From assembly GCA_037042915.1 (NCBI GenBank), contig CM073198.1:2666001-2730000 (forward strand): a stretch of DNA of 64,000 bases. The letters are read 5' to 3'. Both the position numbers and the translations under genes were made by a program. Each line of letters starts with the position of its first letter. The stretch's first letter is position 1. Source of the stretch: Auricularia sp. M13 (Eukaryota; Basidiomycota; Agaricomycetes; Auriculariales; Auriculariaceae). This document shows, piece by piece, positions 33,616 to 46,500 of the stretch. The notes under the pieces are model-generated. The model had not been told where the DNA came from. It made no database searches and worked only from the letters and a program-made list of their open reading frames with translations.

Positions 33616-36232
33616 TCACTCGTCGGTGAGCTTGGTGCGCTCGAGCGCGCTGGTGGGCGGCTCGAGCAGCCCGTCCTTAATGGAGGGCGACAGCGGCGGG
33701 CGGGGCGACGTCGGCGTGCCGGCCGTCGAGGGCGTACGCGAGTGCGTGCCGTCGCTCGGGTGGCCGTAGATGACGTCGTGGCCGTCGTCGATGTGTTCCT
33801 GCAGGCCCCGTCAGCAATACAGCACAGAATCAGTACGGGATAAGGCAACACGCACGTCCTCGGCCGCCTTCTTGTACTCGTCCACGTTGATCGCGAACTC
33901 GGAGCGCGGGCTGATGGTGTGGCCTCTGAGCCTGTTGAGAGCCATGGTGCTCAGGATCGCCTTCCGGACTGCACGCACAGTCAGCATACGGCACGAGGTA
34001 AACTGGGAGGCCGCTCACAGGTCTTGCGCGCGTTGAACGACTCCTTGATGTTGGGCAGCAAGTCCTTCGGGCCGCCCGTCGGGCTCGTCGGGTCGGCGAC
34101 GAAGTGCGGCTCAAGACTTGCCAGCCACGGGTGCTCGAGCGCCTAGCGCGCGCAACACTTACTCTCAAAACCGTCGAGTCCTACTCAGACGCGATACTCA
34201 CCTGCGTGGCGTTCGGGCGCTTGGCGGGGTCGACGTTGAGCAGCGTCTTGACAAAGTCGCGCGCGACGTCCGAGACGTTCGCCCAGTACTCCTTGGGCTC
34301 GAACTTGTAGTCGCCGGCGATGATGGCCTCCATCTCCTCCTGCTGCGTGTCGCGGTCGAACGGCGTGTAGCCGCACAGCAGGAAGTACGTGATGACGCCC
34401 ATCGCCCAGATATCCACTGGCTTGCCGTGGCCTACTGCGGAGCGCGTTGAGCGAACGCGTAGCGGAGCGTACGGTGGCATACGTTTTCTGAAGATCTCGG
34501 GCGCCATGTAGCCCGGCGTGCCACAGATCTCGGTGAGCAGCTTGAACTTCTCGTCGTCCATGACGCGCGAGAGACCGAAGTCGGCGATCATGATGTCCGC
34601 ATCCTCGGCCGGCGAGCGGAAGAGCAAGTTCTCGGGCTTGAGGTCTGCGTGGGCGTGCAGCCGGATAGTGCGAGTGCGTGGGCAATCCGGAGCGTGTATG
34701 CGCAGGCGGTGCGAGCGGTGTAGCGGATAAGCGGGGGCAATGCATGTCGAGAAACCGTCGCGGTCAGCCGCAGTAGGCAATGAGCAGCGTGACTCGAGGC
34801 GGACGCACCTCTGTGGACTATGCCACAGTTGTGGATGTACTGCACCGCCTTGAGGATGGTGCGCACCAGGTCGGCTGCGTCGCTGCAAAGGGGAATGAGG
34901 GGTCAGCGCCCAGCAAACAAGCGCAGACATCTCTCATTCAGCGAGCTGAAGGCAAAGTGCAAGAAGCCGTTGGGCGCAACAGCATGCGAGAGGAGAGAAG
35001 GGCTCTGCGCGTCTGGCCTGGATTCCAACGTACGCCTCGTAGTAGTTGCCCTTTGCGCAGATGCGGTCAAAGAGCTCGCCGCCGGTGCAGAGGTCGAAGA
35101 CGAGATAGAGGTTGTGGGAGGTCTGTATGCACGCCGGAATCACGCGCGGACAATCATGGGCGCAGAATAGGGCAGGAGGCCAAGCGCAAGCGTGCGGGAT
35201 CGAGGCCAATCCCAGCAGGTGGATAGCAGAAGGGAGAGTAAGCGCTGCGCCGGGGGGCCAGGCGGCGTGCACGGACCTCGAAGTAGTCGTGCAGGGTGAC
35301 GATGTTGCGATGGCCACTGGAGACCTTTTTGAGCACGGCGATCTCGTTCCGGACCTGGTGTATGCGAAGGCGTGAGCACGGTGTCCAAACGCAGGCTGGC
35401 TGGCAGGGGCGGTACCATGTGCTCTCTGCCCTCCATGAGCTTCTTGTTGATGACCTTGCAGGCGTAGTATTTGCCCGTCTTGATGTGGACGGCCTCCTTG
35501 ACCACGGCGTACGTCCCGCTGCCCAGCGTCTTGCCGGTGCGATACTGGAGGGGTTATCGCGAGATCGCAGGGTGGGATCATGTCCAAGAGTGGGTTTGGA
35601 ACGCAGTAGTGGGTGTTGCAGGGAGCAGGGAGGCTGAGGGTGAGCAGGATGCAATGCCTTGGATTGAGACAAGCTGCAGCGACAGACCTGGCAGGGGACA
35701 GTCTGGGGCACGGGCATGGCTTGTTGCGGGGGAGTCTGCTGTGGCTGGGGAGTGGCTGGGTGTCTGGGCGGGGGCGGGAACTGGGCAGACAAGAAATAGA
35801 GGCAGATTTAGCAGGACGGCCAGTGCAGCAGTAGATCGGCGCAGGCCGCATGCCGACTGGCGCGCCGTGATGGCTCAGTCCTCTCAGTCTCACCTTTGCG
35901 TACGAGCCCGCGTTGAGCGCCATGACCTGCGTCGCGGACGACACCGACGTGATGCTGAGTCCCGTCTGCTGCCGGCGCGGCGCGGGGAACGACGCCGGAG
36001 TGAACGAGAGTTCGAGTCCGGGCGAGGGCGGTGCCGCGGCGGAGTCTGCGCTTTCCGTCGCGCCCGCCAGCTCGCTGAGAGACGCGTTCCCCGGCCGTCT
36101 CAGGCTTGGTGCAGCACTCCCGGGGCCAGACGCGGGCTGGCTGCTGCTGGCGGGGTCGGGAGGGCCGAGCTGGGTGTTGCGCCGGGACTTTGGCGCGCTG
36201 ATGGCGGAGAGCTTGCTCTGAGCCTTTCCCAT
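33616..36232 (-). CDS. calcium/calmodulin-dependent protein kinase (CMKA/Cmk1-like)
   Basis: Ser/Thr kinase of the fungal CaMK group. Ten exons: 35894-36232, 35416-35544, 35277-35354, 35034-35122, 34809-34882, 34483-34644, 34202-34434, 34019-34142, 33856-33968 and 33616-33798, total 507 residues with consistent phases. The N-terminal 113 residues are a Ser/Pro-rich extension. The kinase domain then starts at YRTGKTLGSGTYAVVKEAV, with ATP-anchoring lysine in YYACKVINKK, helix C glutamate in VRNEIAVLKKV, the catalytic loop HRDLKPEN near residue 236, DFGLSRVMDD, the activation segment CGTPGYMAPEIF with the threonine expected to be phosphorylated by a CaM-kinase kinase, and VDIWAMGVITYFLLCGYTPFDRD. 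After the kinase core, FRKAILSTMALNRLRGHT fits the autoinhibitory and calmodulin-binding region. The N-terminus MGKAQSKLS fits an N-myristoylation signal (inference). One intron (34645-34808) is long at 164 nt. Confidence 0.92.
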
Positions 36233-36459
36233 GGCAGAGAAGAGACTGAGAGACGGCAGCGTGCAGTGGGAGAGCCGGTCTAATAGCAGCAACGAGGGAT
36301 ACATGAGGCGTGCCAGTGACTGTACAGAGCATACTGTATGTATGCGGCGAGTGATTCGGGTAGCGTGCATTCGAAGGCGCTAGGCGGGCGTCGCCAATCA
36401 GTGTTTCAATCCTTTCTTCTCCTCCTCCTCTCCGTCTCTCAGTCTCAGCGCATGGCACG
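36233..36459. promoter_or_regulatory. divergent promoter region (CaMK / unrecognised acidic protein)
   Basis: A 227-bp head-to-head spacer serving both genes. A C/T-rich run (TTCTCCTCCTCCTC) precedes the + strand gene at about 36415-36440, a common feature near fungal transcription start sites. Confidence 0.5.
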
Positions 36460-38815
36460 ATGCTGCTGCGTCTCATCCCGTCTGCGCCGTTCCCGACCGT
36501 GCTCTTCACGCTCGCATTCCCCGCCCTGCCCGACGACCTGCCGCTGCCGCACGCTTGGCTGACCGTCGCAGAGACCCTGCAGACCCACGACCTGCCCCCG
36601 CCGCCCTGCGTCCACGCGCTCGACGCGGCAGCAGCGCCCGTCGCCCTGCTCGACACCGTCACCTTCGACCTCGCCCGCGGCGAGCTCACGTGCGCCTGGA
36701 TCGACGGCACCGCCGACGCCCACCCCATCCCGCCCGCGTGCGTCGCAGCGCTCGAGCAGATCGTGCACGACGTCTCGCTCGCCAGCATCGAGGCCCAGCG
36801 CGAGCAGCACCGCGCCCGCCCCACAGACTGCCCGCCGACGCCGCACTCGTCCCTGAACCGCCCGCCCGCCGCCGTCCAGGGCCAGGCGGCCAAGCAGAAG
36901 CGCCGGCGCTCGACGTTCTTTTCCATGGTCAGGTGCGCGCAGAATCCTGCGAGCAGCCTTCTTTCGGTCTGATGCCTTCTCCCGCTCAGCGCGATCCTCT
37001 CCTCGACTTCTTCGGCGAATTCGGCCCCTGCCCTACCCTCGTCCCAGGACGCCCGCCAGGACGTCGACCAGCCCGTTAGCGCCGTACCTGCCGCTAACCC
37101 CGCCCCCGCCGAGCTAGTCGCCGCCACAAGCCGCGGTCCGCGGTCCCGTTTCCTCCGTCGCCGCGCCCGTTCGCTCCTGGTAACGTCTTGTTCGCGGCTG
37201 CGCCCCTGGATGGAAAGGCTAACCCGTCGCTTAGGTCGACACCTTCCGCCGCTTCGTGCTGCCGCTTTACCATCCGCGCCAGTCGTACGACACATGGTCT
37301 ATCGAGTCGCTCCTCCGCCGGACCGTGCTCCAGGCCCATAACGTCCTCGACCGCGCCGCGCCCGTCGCACGCGCCGCCGGAGTGCGTGCGCTCCCGTGCC
37401 CCGAAGCCGCCGCAAGCGACGAGATGCCGCCCTGGCCGTACCTCGACGAGCACGAGGATGACGACGACGACGATGAGGGCGCCAGCGACTGCGACTCGGC
37501 GTCGGAATGCAGCTCGACCGTCGACGAGTCCAGCGTCGACACGCCGCGCGAGGGAGAGGTCGACGTCTTTGTCGACGTCCGCGTTGCCCGACCCAGCAAC
37601 GATGACGAGGAGGACGATCCCTTCTTCCCGCGGGGTGCCGCCGCCGCCAACGCGAAACAGATCGCCTCCGCGTCGACTGCCCGCCCGCCGAGCTGCACCA
37701 TCACCCAGGCGCATATTGACCGCGCTGCCCTGGCCGCGCTCGCCGAGGAGTACACCGCGCTGCAAACGCATGCGTCCAAGTTGCGCGTGCTGCGCGCGTA
37801 TCTCGAAGGACAGCGCGAGCGCGTGCTGGCCGAGGAACGTGCGTTTGGCGAGGCCCTGGAGGAACGTGCCGTGCGTCGCGCGAGTAGCTCGCTGGGCTTC
37901 GGCTCGCGTTCGGTGTCGTCGCTCGTGTCGTCGCGCTGCGACTTCACCCGCCCCTTCACCCGTAGTCCGCTCGGCGCGCAACGGCCGGCGACCATGGACG
38001 AGCCATGGGAAGATGACGACGAGGACTACTGGCCCAACTGTACCGACCGGGCCAGCGTGAGCATCAGCGTCGACGAGGGCCGCAAGAAGCGCCGGATGCT
38101 CGGCATGCGTCGCACAAGGAGTTCCTGGGACGTCAAGGCGCGCATATATCACCGTGCGGCGGTTGTCGCGTCTGCGAACAACGCGGCAGCCGCCTCGATG
38201 GTCCCTTCATCGAGCGTGGCCTTCCCTTCTGCGGGCGACGACGAGGACATGACGTACGACGAGGACGACGGGTACCCGCTGCCCGACGAGCTCGATGCGT
38301 TCGACATCATCACAGCCTCGCCGACCTCGGGCCTGCACGGCTACGCCGACGACGAGGAGACGTACGCCTACACGGACCTCGCCTCCCCCATCGACGAGGA
38401 GTTCCCCCGCGCACCGACGCGGCAGTCGTTCGAGCGCGACGAGTTCGACTTCACCCAGCCGCAGCCGCGGCGCAGTCTCGAGGCGGACGTGCCCGCGACG
38501 CGGCCCGTGTGCGTTCCGAGTAGCGAGCTCCCCATCATCATGGACGACGCGCCGCCCGCGCGCGGCTCGCTCCTGCGCGCGGCCGTCCGCAAGCGGCTGC
38601 CGTCGTTCTCGCTTCCGCGTCTCCGCCGCGAGACCAGCGACGGTGACCTCGACGACCTCGACCTTGAGCGCGGCGTCTCGCCCCTTGCCTCCCTCCCGTC
38701 TCAGCCCGTTATGCCCGTGTCCCCGCCGCGGCCCAGCGTGCGCGGCATGCTCGCCAGCCTCAGCGGCATGCGCCGCGCTGCTGCCGATGTGCCGCTGCCC
38801 GTCACGGCGTCGTGA
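36460..38815 (+). CDS. unrecognised large acidic protein
   Basis: No known domain recognised. Three exons, 36460-36932, 36990-37179 and 37235-38815, give 747 residues. The N-terminal 150 residues include an ordered-looking hydrophobic segment (LLRLIPSAPFPTVLFTLAFP) and a stretch rich in Asp, Ala and Pro. A basic cluster AAKQKRRRSTFFSMV precedes the first intron, and RFLRRRARSLLVDTFRRF crosses the second. A region with YHPRQSYDTWSIESLLRR looks conserved in character. The centre is strongly acidic (EHEDDDDDDEGASDCDS), followed by a predicted helix, perhaps coiled-coil, around YTALQTHASKLRVLRAYLEG. The C-terminal half alternates acidic, serine-rich and basic patches, ending with RLPSFSLPRLRRE and VRGMLASLSGMRRAA. 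Continuous length and splice-restored frame support a real gene. It is head-to-head with the CaM kinase. Function unknown. Confidence 0.68.
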
Positions 38816-39794
38816 TTGCGGGCAGGGCGATCCACTCGTTTCAGTCTGTGCATTACGCACTGTGCGCCTCCTCGCAGATCAGGCGCTCATCTCCTCCGCA
38901 CGCTGGCGACGGCGTACTCAGGTACTCACCCTCTCCCAGCTCCCCACCACCACCATCCATCCATCTATCCATCCAAAAACTTATTTTATTCCATTTACCC
39001 GGAGGCAAGGGGATGTCGCGCGCGTCTCCGTGTACTATTAATTCCCGCGCTCCCCCCGCCTGCTTTCGCCGGTCTGCCCGCCTTTCTTATTGCTTTTTGC
39101 TGTCGTCTCTCCAAGTCCACTTATTTTTTTACTCATTTCTTGTCACTTGCCATCTGACTCGAATCTGTGCATGCGTCTCCTCAATCTTCCGTGTCATTTT
39201 TGCAATCCCTCCACCATATCATCCCATATCATCTCACCATGCTTCCCCTCCCCTTGCATATCTTCGCCCCTCCCATTCCTCCCACTTGCTATCGCCATCC
39301 TGCCCCTAACCGACTAAACCCATCAAACGCTAACTAACCCATCGGCTTGTCCTCCCTTGCATATCTCCCGTCCGTGCCTTGGTATACCTGGGACTTCAGC
39401 ACCGCTTGCATCTGGCCTCTCTCCCACCATGTCATGTCCTGCACGCCCTTGAAACGCAATCACCGACCCTGCACGCAACACTCCTCATGTCCGTACGCCC
39501 GCGCAATAACGTGACGACATCATTTTGCCTCATCGTTGCGAGTGCGAGACTTTATGTTATGCTATCACGTTTCTTATGCCTTGTTACTCTTTATGCCTGC
39601 CTGGATCCATTTGGTTTCCGGTTTCCGATTCCTGCTTTCTTGTCGTCGTGTCGCTTGCCTGGGCAAATATATGCCGTCCGCTCGTTAGTATCTAGAATCT
39701 GAAGCGACTACAACAGGATTGATTTGCATTTTGCGTTGTGTTCCGTTTGCCAAGTGTCCGTAGGCTAAGTACATGCTGCGATGCGAGCGTATCC
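38816..39794. other. convergent 3' intergenic region with C/T-rich sequence
   Basis: About 980 bp between convergent genes. The + strand is markedly C/T-rich from 38920 to about 39470, with a CCAT/ATCC microsatellite. Translations here are low complexity. It probably represents a long 3' UTR plus the short 3' UTR of the RidA gene. Confidence 0.5.
38953..38974 (+). repeat. CCAT tetranucleotide microsatellite
   Basis: Five to six near-perfect CCAT/ATCC units, one interrupted by CTAT, in the 3' region of the acidic-protein gene. Non-coding. Confidence 0.6.
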
Positions 39795-40366
39795 TTAGTG
39801 CGGGACCTCAGCAACGAGCTCGAGCTCGACGAGCGCGTTGACGGGGAGCTGGGCGACGCCGACGCAGGTGCGTGCCGGCGGGACGACGCCCTCGAAGAAC
39901 TTGAAAGAGTGCGCGTGAGCATGCAGCCATATTGGACAGCGCTGTGTGCGTACCTTGAGGTAGGCCTCGTTCATCGGCGCAAAGTTCTCGGACAGGTTAA
40001 CGAGGTAGACGTTAACCTTGACGATGTGCGCCACGTCTGAGCCGGACGCGCGCAGCACCTTGGTGATGTTCTCCAGCGCACGCGTCTGGACGCCACAATA
40101 CGATGCTAAATCAGCTGCTCCGCAATCGCACGCAGGGAAAGACATACCGTCTGGGCTTTGATGTCGTCGCTGACGAGCTTGAGGTCGTTGTCGCAGCCGA
40201 TGCAGCCCGAGGCGTAGAGCAGGTTGCCGGTGACGATGCCCGGCGCTGTGCAATTGACGATGAGCAGCGCATACAGAGACTCTCAGCGGGAAGTCCTCTC
40301 ACAGAAGACGGGGAGAGGGGGGACACCGTCGGCTGCGCGCACGGCCTTCTTTGTGACGGTCGACAT
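39795..40366 (-). CDS. RidA/YjgF-family enamine/imine deaminase
   Basis: Small protein of the RidA (YjgF/YER057c/UK114) family, which hydrolyses reactive enamine/imine intermediates released by PLP-dependent enzymes such as threonine dehydratase, protecting branched-chain amino acid and other pathways. Four exons, 40303-40366, 40148-40245, 39954-40085 and 39795-39899, give 132 residues, the usual family length. Conserved features: GIVTGNLLYASGCIG at the N-terminal strand, QTTRALENITKVLRASGSD, the HIVKVNVYLVNLSENFAPMN segment, and the active-site arginine in PPARTCVGVAQLP. The C-terminus VELELVAEV is typical. The start is decided by the splice that joins MSTVTKKAVRAADG through the first intron into SAPGIV. 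It likely acts in mitochondria or cytosol as a homotrimer (family knowledge); no clear presequence is seen. Confidence 0.9.
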
Positions 40367-40576
40367 GGATCTGGGAGTGGATGAGGAGATGAGAACGGGG
40401 AACCTCAACGACCGCAAGCCGATCCGGCTAGATATCCCAGCGCAAATCATCGGGCCGGGGACCCGTGCGGGATAAAACGGCCCGGCAGCAAGCTCGTGAA
40501 AACCCTGTAGAATTGACAAGAAAATACATCCTCAGTCCATACAGATCACCTTTACACAGAGCGCACAGGTCGATAT

Positions 40577-43500
40577 TCAATCTCTGAGCAAGTCAAGAGC
40601 GTCCCGGTTCTTCGCGATAAATGCTTCGCAGTGGTTCTTCAGCCCGTCGGCGTGGCAGCTCGCAGCCTCTCCAAGAACTGGAAGCACCGTTAGGGAGCTA
40701 GCTGATGCGTTATACAGGAGTGCTTACTATCATCAACAGTTGTGGGCCCGACAAGCTTGAGGTCTGCCGCAATGATCGCCGCAACTTCGTCCTTGAGGTC
40801 CGGAAGACTCCACATGTCCGCAAGTTTGAGGAGGTCGAGCAGCTCTCTGAGTATCTCCCCCGCTTGCTCATTCGTCTCCAATGTCGGCCGCTCGACGCGA
40901 CCGACGTACAGATACGCTGCCAGTGAAACGTCAGCCTGCGATGAGCGATGAAAACTCTGGGCCTTTACTCACAGAGGACGCTCTCAATGCAAAAGTCTGT
41001 TTCGCCGAGACGCTGTACTCCTGATTCGGACCATCCCCCAGAGAAGCCCTCGCGATGATGCTTCGAGGAGGCCGCGAGGACGACTTTGTGAGCGTGATGG
41101 TGGGTACCCGTCTCGGACACGAACGCGTAGTCCGTCAGCTCTTTCGCGCGCCTCATGGAGTCCAGGACCGCCAACCGCGCATCTGCGCTTCCCGGAGCCG
41201 CGGCAGGCCGTCTATAGTCGACGTGCGCTATCGATGTGGCGCCGGCAGCGAGTAGGAGGTCCTTGTAGGGAAGCAGCCATTCCTTTACGCAGAACAAGTT
41301 CTCCGCATCGTACAACAGTCCAACGGCCAGCTGAGACGCAGGCTTGAAGCACCAGGTGTCGGTCGCCGAGTCGACATTGAGGAACAGCGCGAGGCCGCGC
41401 ATCGGAGCGATGTACGCCTTCGCCTGGCTCGCGCAGTTGTTCAACCATTGGTAGGTGTCTCTGAGGCAGGTAAGCAGGCTCATGTTCCCCGAATGACCCA
41501 TTGCTACGACGGTACTGAGCGTCTTGAGATGCGCCACCTATAGATACATTAGAATTCTTTCCACTCTCCGGCAACGCACTATGTCGTGATGCACTCACCA
41601 CTGCCGCAACAGATGGTTTTCCAAACTCCGGGAACGCAGAGATGAAGCCTAGCGGCGGGTCGAGGCGTGCAGGAAGTCGGGCGCATTGCGTCCACGCGAT
41701 AGTCTCGAATTCAGGCCGCACGATCCTAGAAGGACTCACGATCCGTTCCGAGATGGGTAGATATCCACTCGCATCGAAGGTCAGGCCCTGCACGCCCCCG
41801 GTTGTCGCGGGCACGAAGCGCAAAGACTGCACTTCATACCAGCGATTGGCAGTGCGACGGTTCAAGCTCTGCGGGACATCCTGCATGAAGGACTCGACGA
41901 CGACGTCTGCGCGGGTTACGAGCTCCAGAGACTGTGTGACCGAGTCGGCGTCGATTGCGCGCGCAGCAGCTAGGAATGTCTCGATGTTTACCGCGTTCCG
42001 CAAGCCCAGGAGCACAAGGAACTCCATCACGTCATGTAGCGACCGGTGCACGAAGGCAGTTTCCATCGTGGACTGGAAAGCTGTGGCGAAAAGTGGGATT
42101 CGGTGATCGTACAGCGATTGCGGCGTACGGACGACCAATGCACCATCCGGAATGATTGCCTTGCCCGAGGTTTTAGTGAAATTGGAGGAGCGTAGGATCT
42201 CGATGAGAGCGCGATAATGAGGCAGTTGGTCAGGCTGAACGTGTGTCGGGAATGTGAGTCTTGCGAATGTTTGTGCCATGTCGAGTTTGCGATGCGGCTG
42301 CATGTGTTGATCTAGCGTATAGTTCCATCCCACGCAGAAGTCAGCAGCAGGAAGGAACTGCGACAGGAGCGTCAGGGCTTGGGGACTGCTCCAAGCCTGC
42401 GGTAACATGTACAGGTCCTCCGCGGCCATGAATGACTGCTGTCCGCCTGGACCATATGCAATCCAGATAGGCAGCTTATGGACATCGGGTAGTGACTGCC
42501 CGCTCGAGGCGAGGTTTTCGCGCACATATGCTGCAAACCTATCCGGCCTCTGCATCGTGGGGAAAACTTCATCAACACCACCGAGTCCCGAGATGCCCTT
42601 CAGCACGTTGGGAAGAGAAAACTCGAAAGTCGCATGCTCAGTTGTGGGTATGACCCGACGCACTGAATGGTGTAAGAAGATGATACCGCTCCTCCTGAGA
42701 TCGTCCACGATGTCGTCCATGTAAGAGCTATTCGGTAAAAACAGCGCCAGGCCTTGACGGCAGAACTCCAAGCTGACGTAGCGGTACCCAGTGTCCGTGC
42801 GAAGAATTGGTAGATCTGCGAGCATGGCGATTGAGATGTCTCGGATCCTCAAGTACTCGATGTCATTCCAGAACGCTTCGATGCAACGATGTACGTTTTC
42901 GTTGACGGTGACGACGACCTGTGTCGGATGGAGAGCGCACTCCTCGGCGAATAATTCTCGCGCGGACTGAGGATTACTGATGGTGCGTACGTTGGGTACT
43001 GCCCGGACAAGACGTTCCCGTATGTCCAGAGACATTCTCCGATCGATGAACCTCGATCTGGAGAAGGAGTTGGGTAACGATATCGATGTCGGATAGCTGT
43101 AGTAGACCTTCGAGCCTCCTAGGGTACCGAGCTCACCGTTCTCTAGTGGCAATATCGTCAATGCATCAAGAGCGACGCTGGAGTCCAGAAGATATGCGAC
43201 GGCACTCTCGATAGAGCGCAGCAGAGTAGCGACACCATCGCGGGATACTGTATCGGTGCGGAAAAATAGTAACCGCATGCGCTCCCGCTCAGTTTCCAGA
43301 AGCTGTGGCAACATGTGCTGTTTTTCGAGCAGTAAGCGCCGCGTGTATTCCGGCGATGTTGTGCCCATGCCATCGAACGCGGAAGAAGCCTGGAGCTTGC
43401 TTGGAGGACTGAAGAGATCGTCTGGGCGCAAGCGCAAGAGTAGATCTTCGTAGCTTTGGTCACCACCGTCGCGGCAGAGTATGCTGGCATGGGGCGACGC

Positions 43501-46500
43501 CAGAATGCCTGATGCAGCGGGAAGAATCTTTTGACGTGAATGCGGGAGAGCCTTGTAAAATGCCGCGGCAACAGCATGCGAGATCAGATCCCGTCTAAGC
43601 CTGGGAAACCAGTCCCACAGCTGATGTGCGCGACTGTGGGGAGTCTGCATCAATGTTTCACCCAAGTGCCCAAGAAGATCCAGATATACTGGAGGGACAA
43701 TAGTTTCGAGAAGCCAGGAGTTGAAGGCAGAGCCGGCAGGGCGCCGACCATTGGCATCCGGGGGTTCGAACCGAATGGCCCTGCGGTCAGAAGCCATGAC
43801 GAACGGCGCTGAAATGTGAATGGGCAGGCCTGTCTGAATTGGCATGGGGACAATCGAAAATATGCGACTTTGGTCGGGTGGTCGCGCCGCCGCAATCAAT
43901 GTAACGTTGAATCTGTCCTTGCGCACCAAGTGCACGAGATCGGCAGGGACATCCTCCCGGGAAACTGATGTAGTCTGGGTGTACCAGATCTCCACGGAAC
44001 GAGCTTGCTGGCGCACGGAATGCGATTGGAGCGAGATGTGAGAGTGACCTGAACCTGCCACAACGTTGGCGCGGTCTGCAGTGACTTCCCAAAGATCCGA
44101 TATCTCTCCATCAGCATGGCGACGCTGAGCACGAATCTCGAGGAGTGTTGTGCAAAACAGAGAGTCGAGAGCGAATGCGCGGTATTGACCAAGGAGCAGG
44201 GAATGTATCTCTACGACGCTGAGCGCCGTCCTCGAGAGCAGGCTTGTATTCGCTCTGGAAGCAGATCGTAGCGGAAGAACGATGATGGTCTAGAATACTC
44301 TTAGTAGCTGCGGTTAAGACAAATGCTGCAAGCACGTACCCCAGGAAAGCTCTCAGAAGTCTGGGAAAAGCCGAACAATCCATTCAGGCGCAAGAGATGC
44401 TGAGGCGAAGTTCTATACATGTATAAATGTCGATATCAAGAGGGGGGACAATGCGCTTGCCTGTTCAGGACGGAAAGTTTATATTTCAATGTCGCGCGCT
44501 TGGCAGTTCTATGCTTTTGCGGGATGTACGCTTTCGAGGGATCGATAAAGAGTACAAATTCACCTGGAAAAATGTAAACCACTGAGTAATCTGAACCCAG
44601 CTCGTGTAACGACGTACCTGATACCACCATCGCAACGTCCGTGAAGTGATAAAAATTGAGTGCACCGAGACCGAATTGGCCGATAGCATGTTCCTCCAGA
44701 GCTTCCTTGGTGCTGCCAAAGCGGCGGATGCGAAGGAAGTCCGCGTCCGAGAATACGGCGTCGTTGTATAGTATCAAAGTCGGCAGAGCTTGACACTCAG
44801 CCAGTTCTGGCGATAGCGGGGCCACGAGGCTGCACAGTTTCATCCAGGAGAGCCTTGAAGACGGTCGCCTTTGCGTCATTGGCGTTGGCGATAAACTCGG
44901 TGAATGCGAAGTCGTGTGAATAGTCACGCAGCACACCGCGAATCCTGTCGTAGAGATCTTCGCCGAAGTCCACCTCTTCGTCATCCTCTTCCTCAGCTCG
45001 ACTGGCAAAAAGGTCGCTGAGCCGGCGCAGATTCAACCGCTCCGCGACATCGGACGAAAGGCCTGGGTGACAGAGAGCGAACTGCGAAGCTACGTCTGAA
45101 GATGATCCAGGAACGTTGTTGAAGAAAAGGTCGTCTGGCGCACGCATCTTGCCGGATGCGTCGGGAATCAACAGCTCAGCCCGGGCTGCGGTGTCGAGCT
45201 CATGGTGTGCGGCAATCTCCTTCAGGAGGCTTAAGGCGAGGTCAGTGGCCTGAGGCTGAGACTGTAAGAGCTGCAGCTCTGATATCAAAACATGCAACGT
45301 TGGCCTAATCATGTCGCATTAGCCGCAGCGGGCCTCCACATAAACAAACAACATACCGCCGTGTACAACCCATCGCCTCCAAAAACAGAAACTGCTGCGA
45401 ATCTCGCAGCCTAGGCGGCAGACGCTTGAAAGGTCCCAGGTCAACATCCAGGGTGGCGTGAGCTGTCTTGCAAAGAGTATTCTTGTCGATGGGGATCCAT
45501 TCCTCCTTGCCAGTCCTTTCTCGAAACGCGACGAGGACATCGGCGGGGATTGTCGGCAAACGGGGTGCAAGCGATTGTATGATCTTCATCAAACGTTCTG
45601 CATGCGTAATCCGAAGAGGTAGCTCGCATTCCACGATTCGTGAAACCTGTCGGAGAACGAGTTCGAAAGGAACGTCCGACGTCCAGCCGAGCGCAGTACG
45701 CAGAGACTGAGCGGCGAGAGGCTTCTTCAGACCGATAACGGGAAGGACTAGGTCGAAGAGATGACCGTCCTTACTGTCCCGGCAACCTCGTAGACTACAC
45801 ATACGCCCCTTCTTCTTAGGGTGGGGCAGAAAGTCGATATCGAGCGAGAATGACCATCGTGTAGCTGGATGCTCAGTGTAGTGATGATCTGCCAGCGACA
45901 GGAGTTGCAAAGCGCCATCGTCTGGGCCATGTGTGCTGAAATAACATAGGCGGTCGTGCACGATAGCCTCCGTCAATTTAGACTGCAGTACGCCTGCCGA
46001 GGCCAGCAGCAAGCTCCACGGGCCTCTTGGGGCAAATCTCCTTGCAGGAAACACCTCTTCTCCTCGGGAGAATAGGCAGGCTATATCTGCCGCAGGGTCG
46101 ATTGCCTCGCAAAGCGGGACACGTTTGGTACCATCGACATTCACAGGGAGGGCGTTGCGAACCTGAATGCAGTCTCGAGCGGAAGGAGATAAATCAGTCC
46201 AGCGACAGAGGATGCGATGGAGGAGGTGGTCGAGAAGTTCTGGCGGCTGGCTGTCCAACTGGGGCGCAAGGAGCTCTAGAAGCGATATCTCGTCAAGACA
46301 GGCACCTGCTTGCAGCACCGAGCGAAAGACGAGATCAGCCGAATCAATGAAAGTCTCCTGCGCCAGCTGGGGGACAACTGACACGTCCTGGCCAACGAAC
46401 ATCACGGAGCCGATGGCAGGACCGAACCGAGTACCTCGTTGCGCAGACCCATTCTTCGTAACGCGCGTACTGACGACGCTGAAGATTGGCAACGACGCAA

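Noticed and set aside
35808-37295. A 495-codon minus-strand frame spanning the CaMK start and the acidic-protein gene
   Set aside because: It overlaps two well-supported genes and their promoter, is Arg/Ala-rich and matches nothing; open because of GC-rich codon bias.
37094-38152. A 352-codon minus-strand frame inside the acidic-protein gene
   Set aside because: Reverse complement of an acidic, alanine-rich coding region; no recognisable protein.
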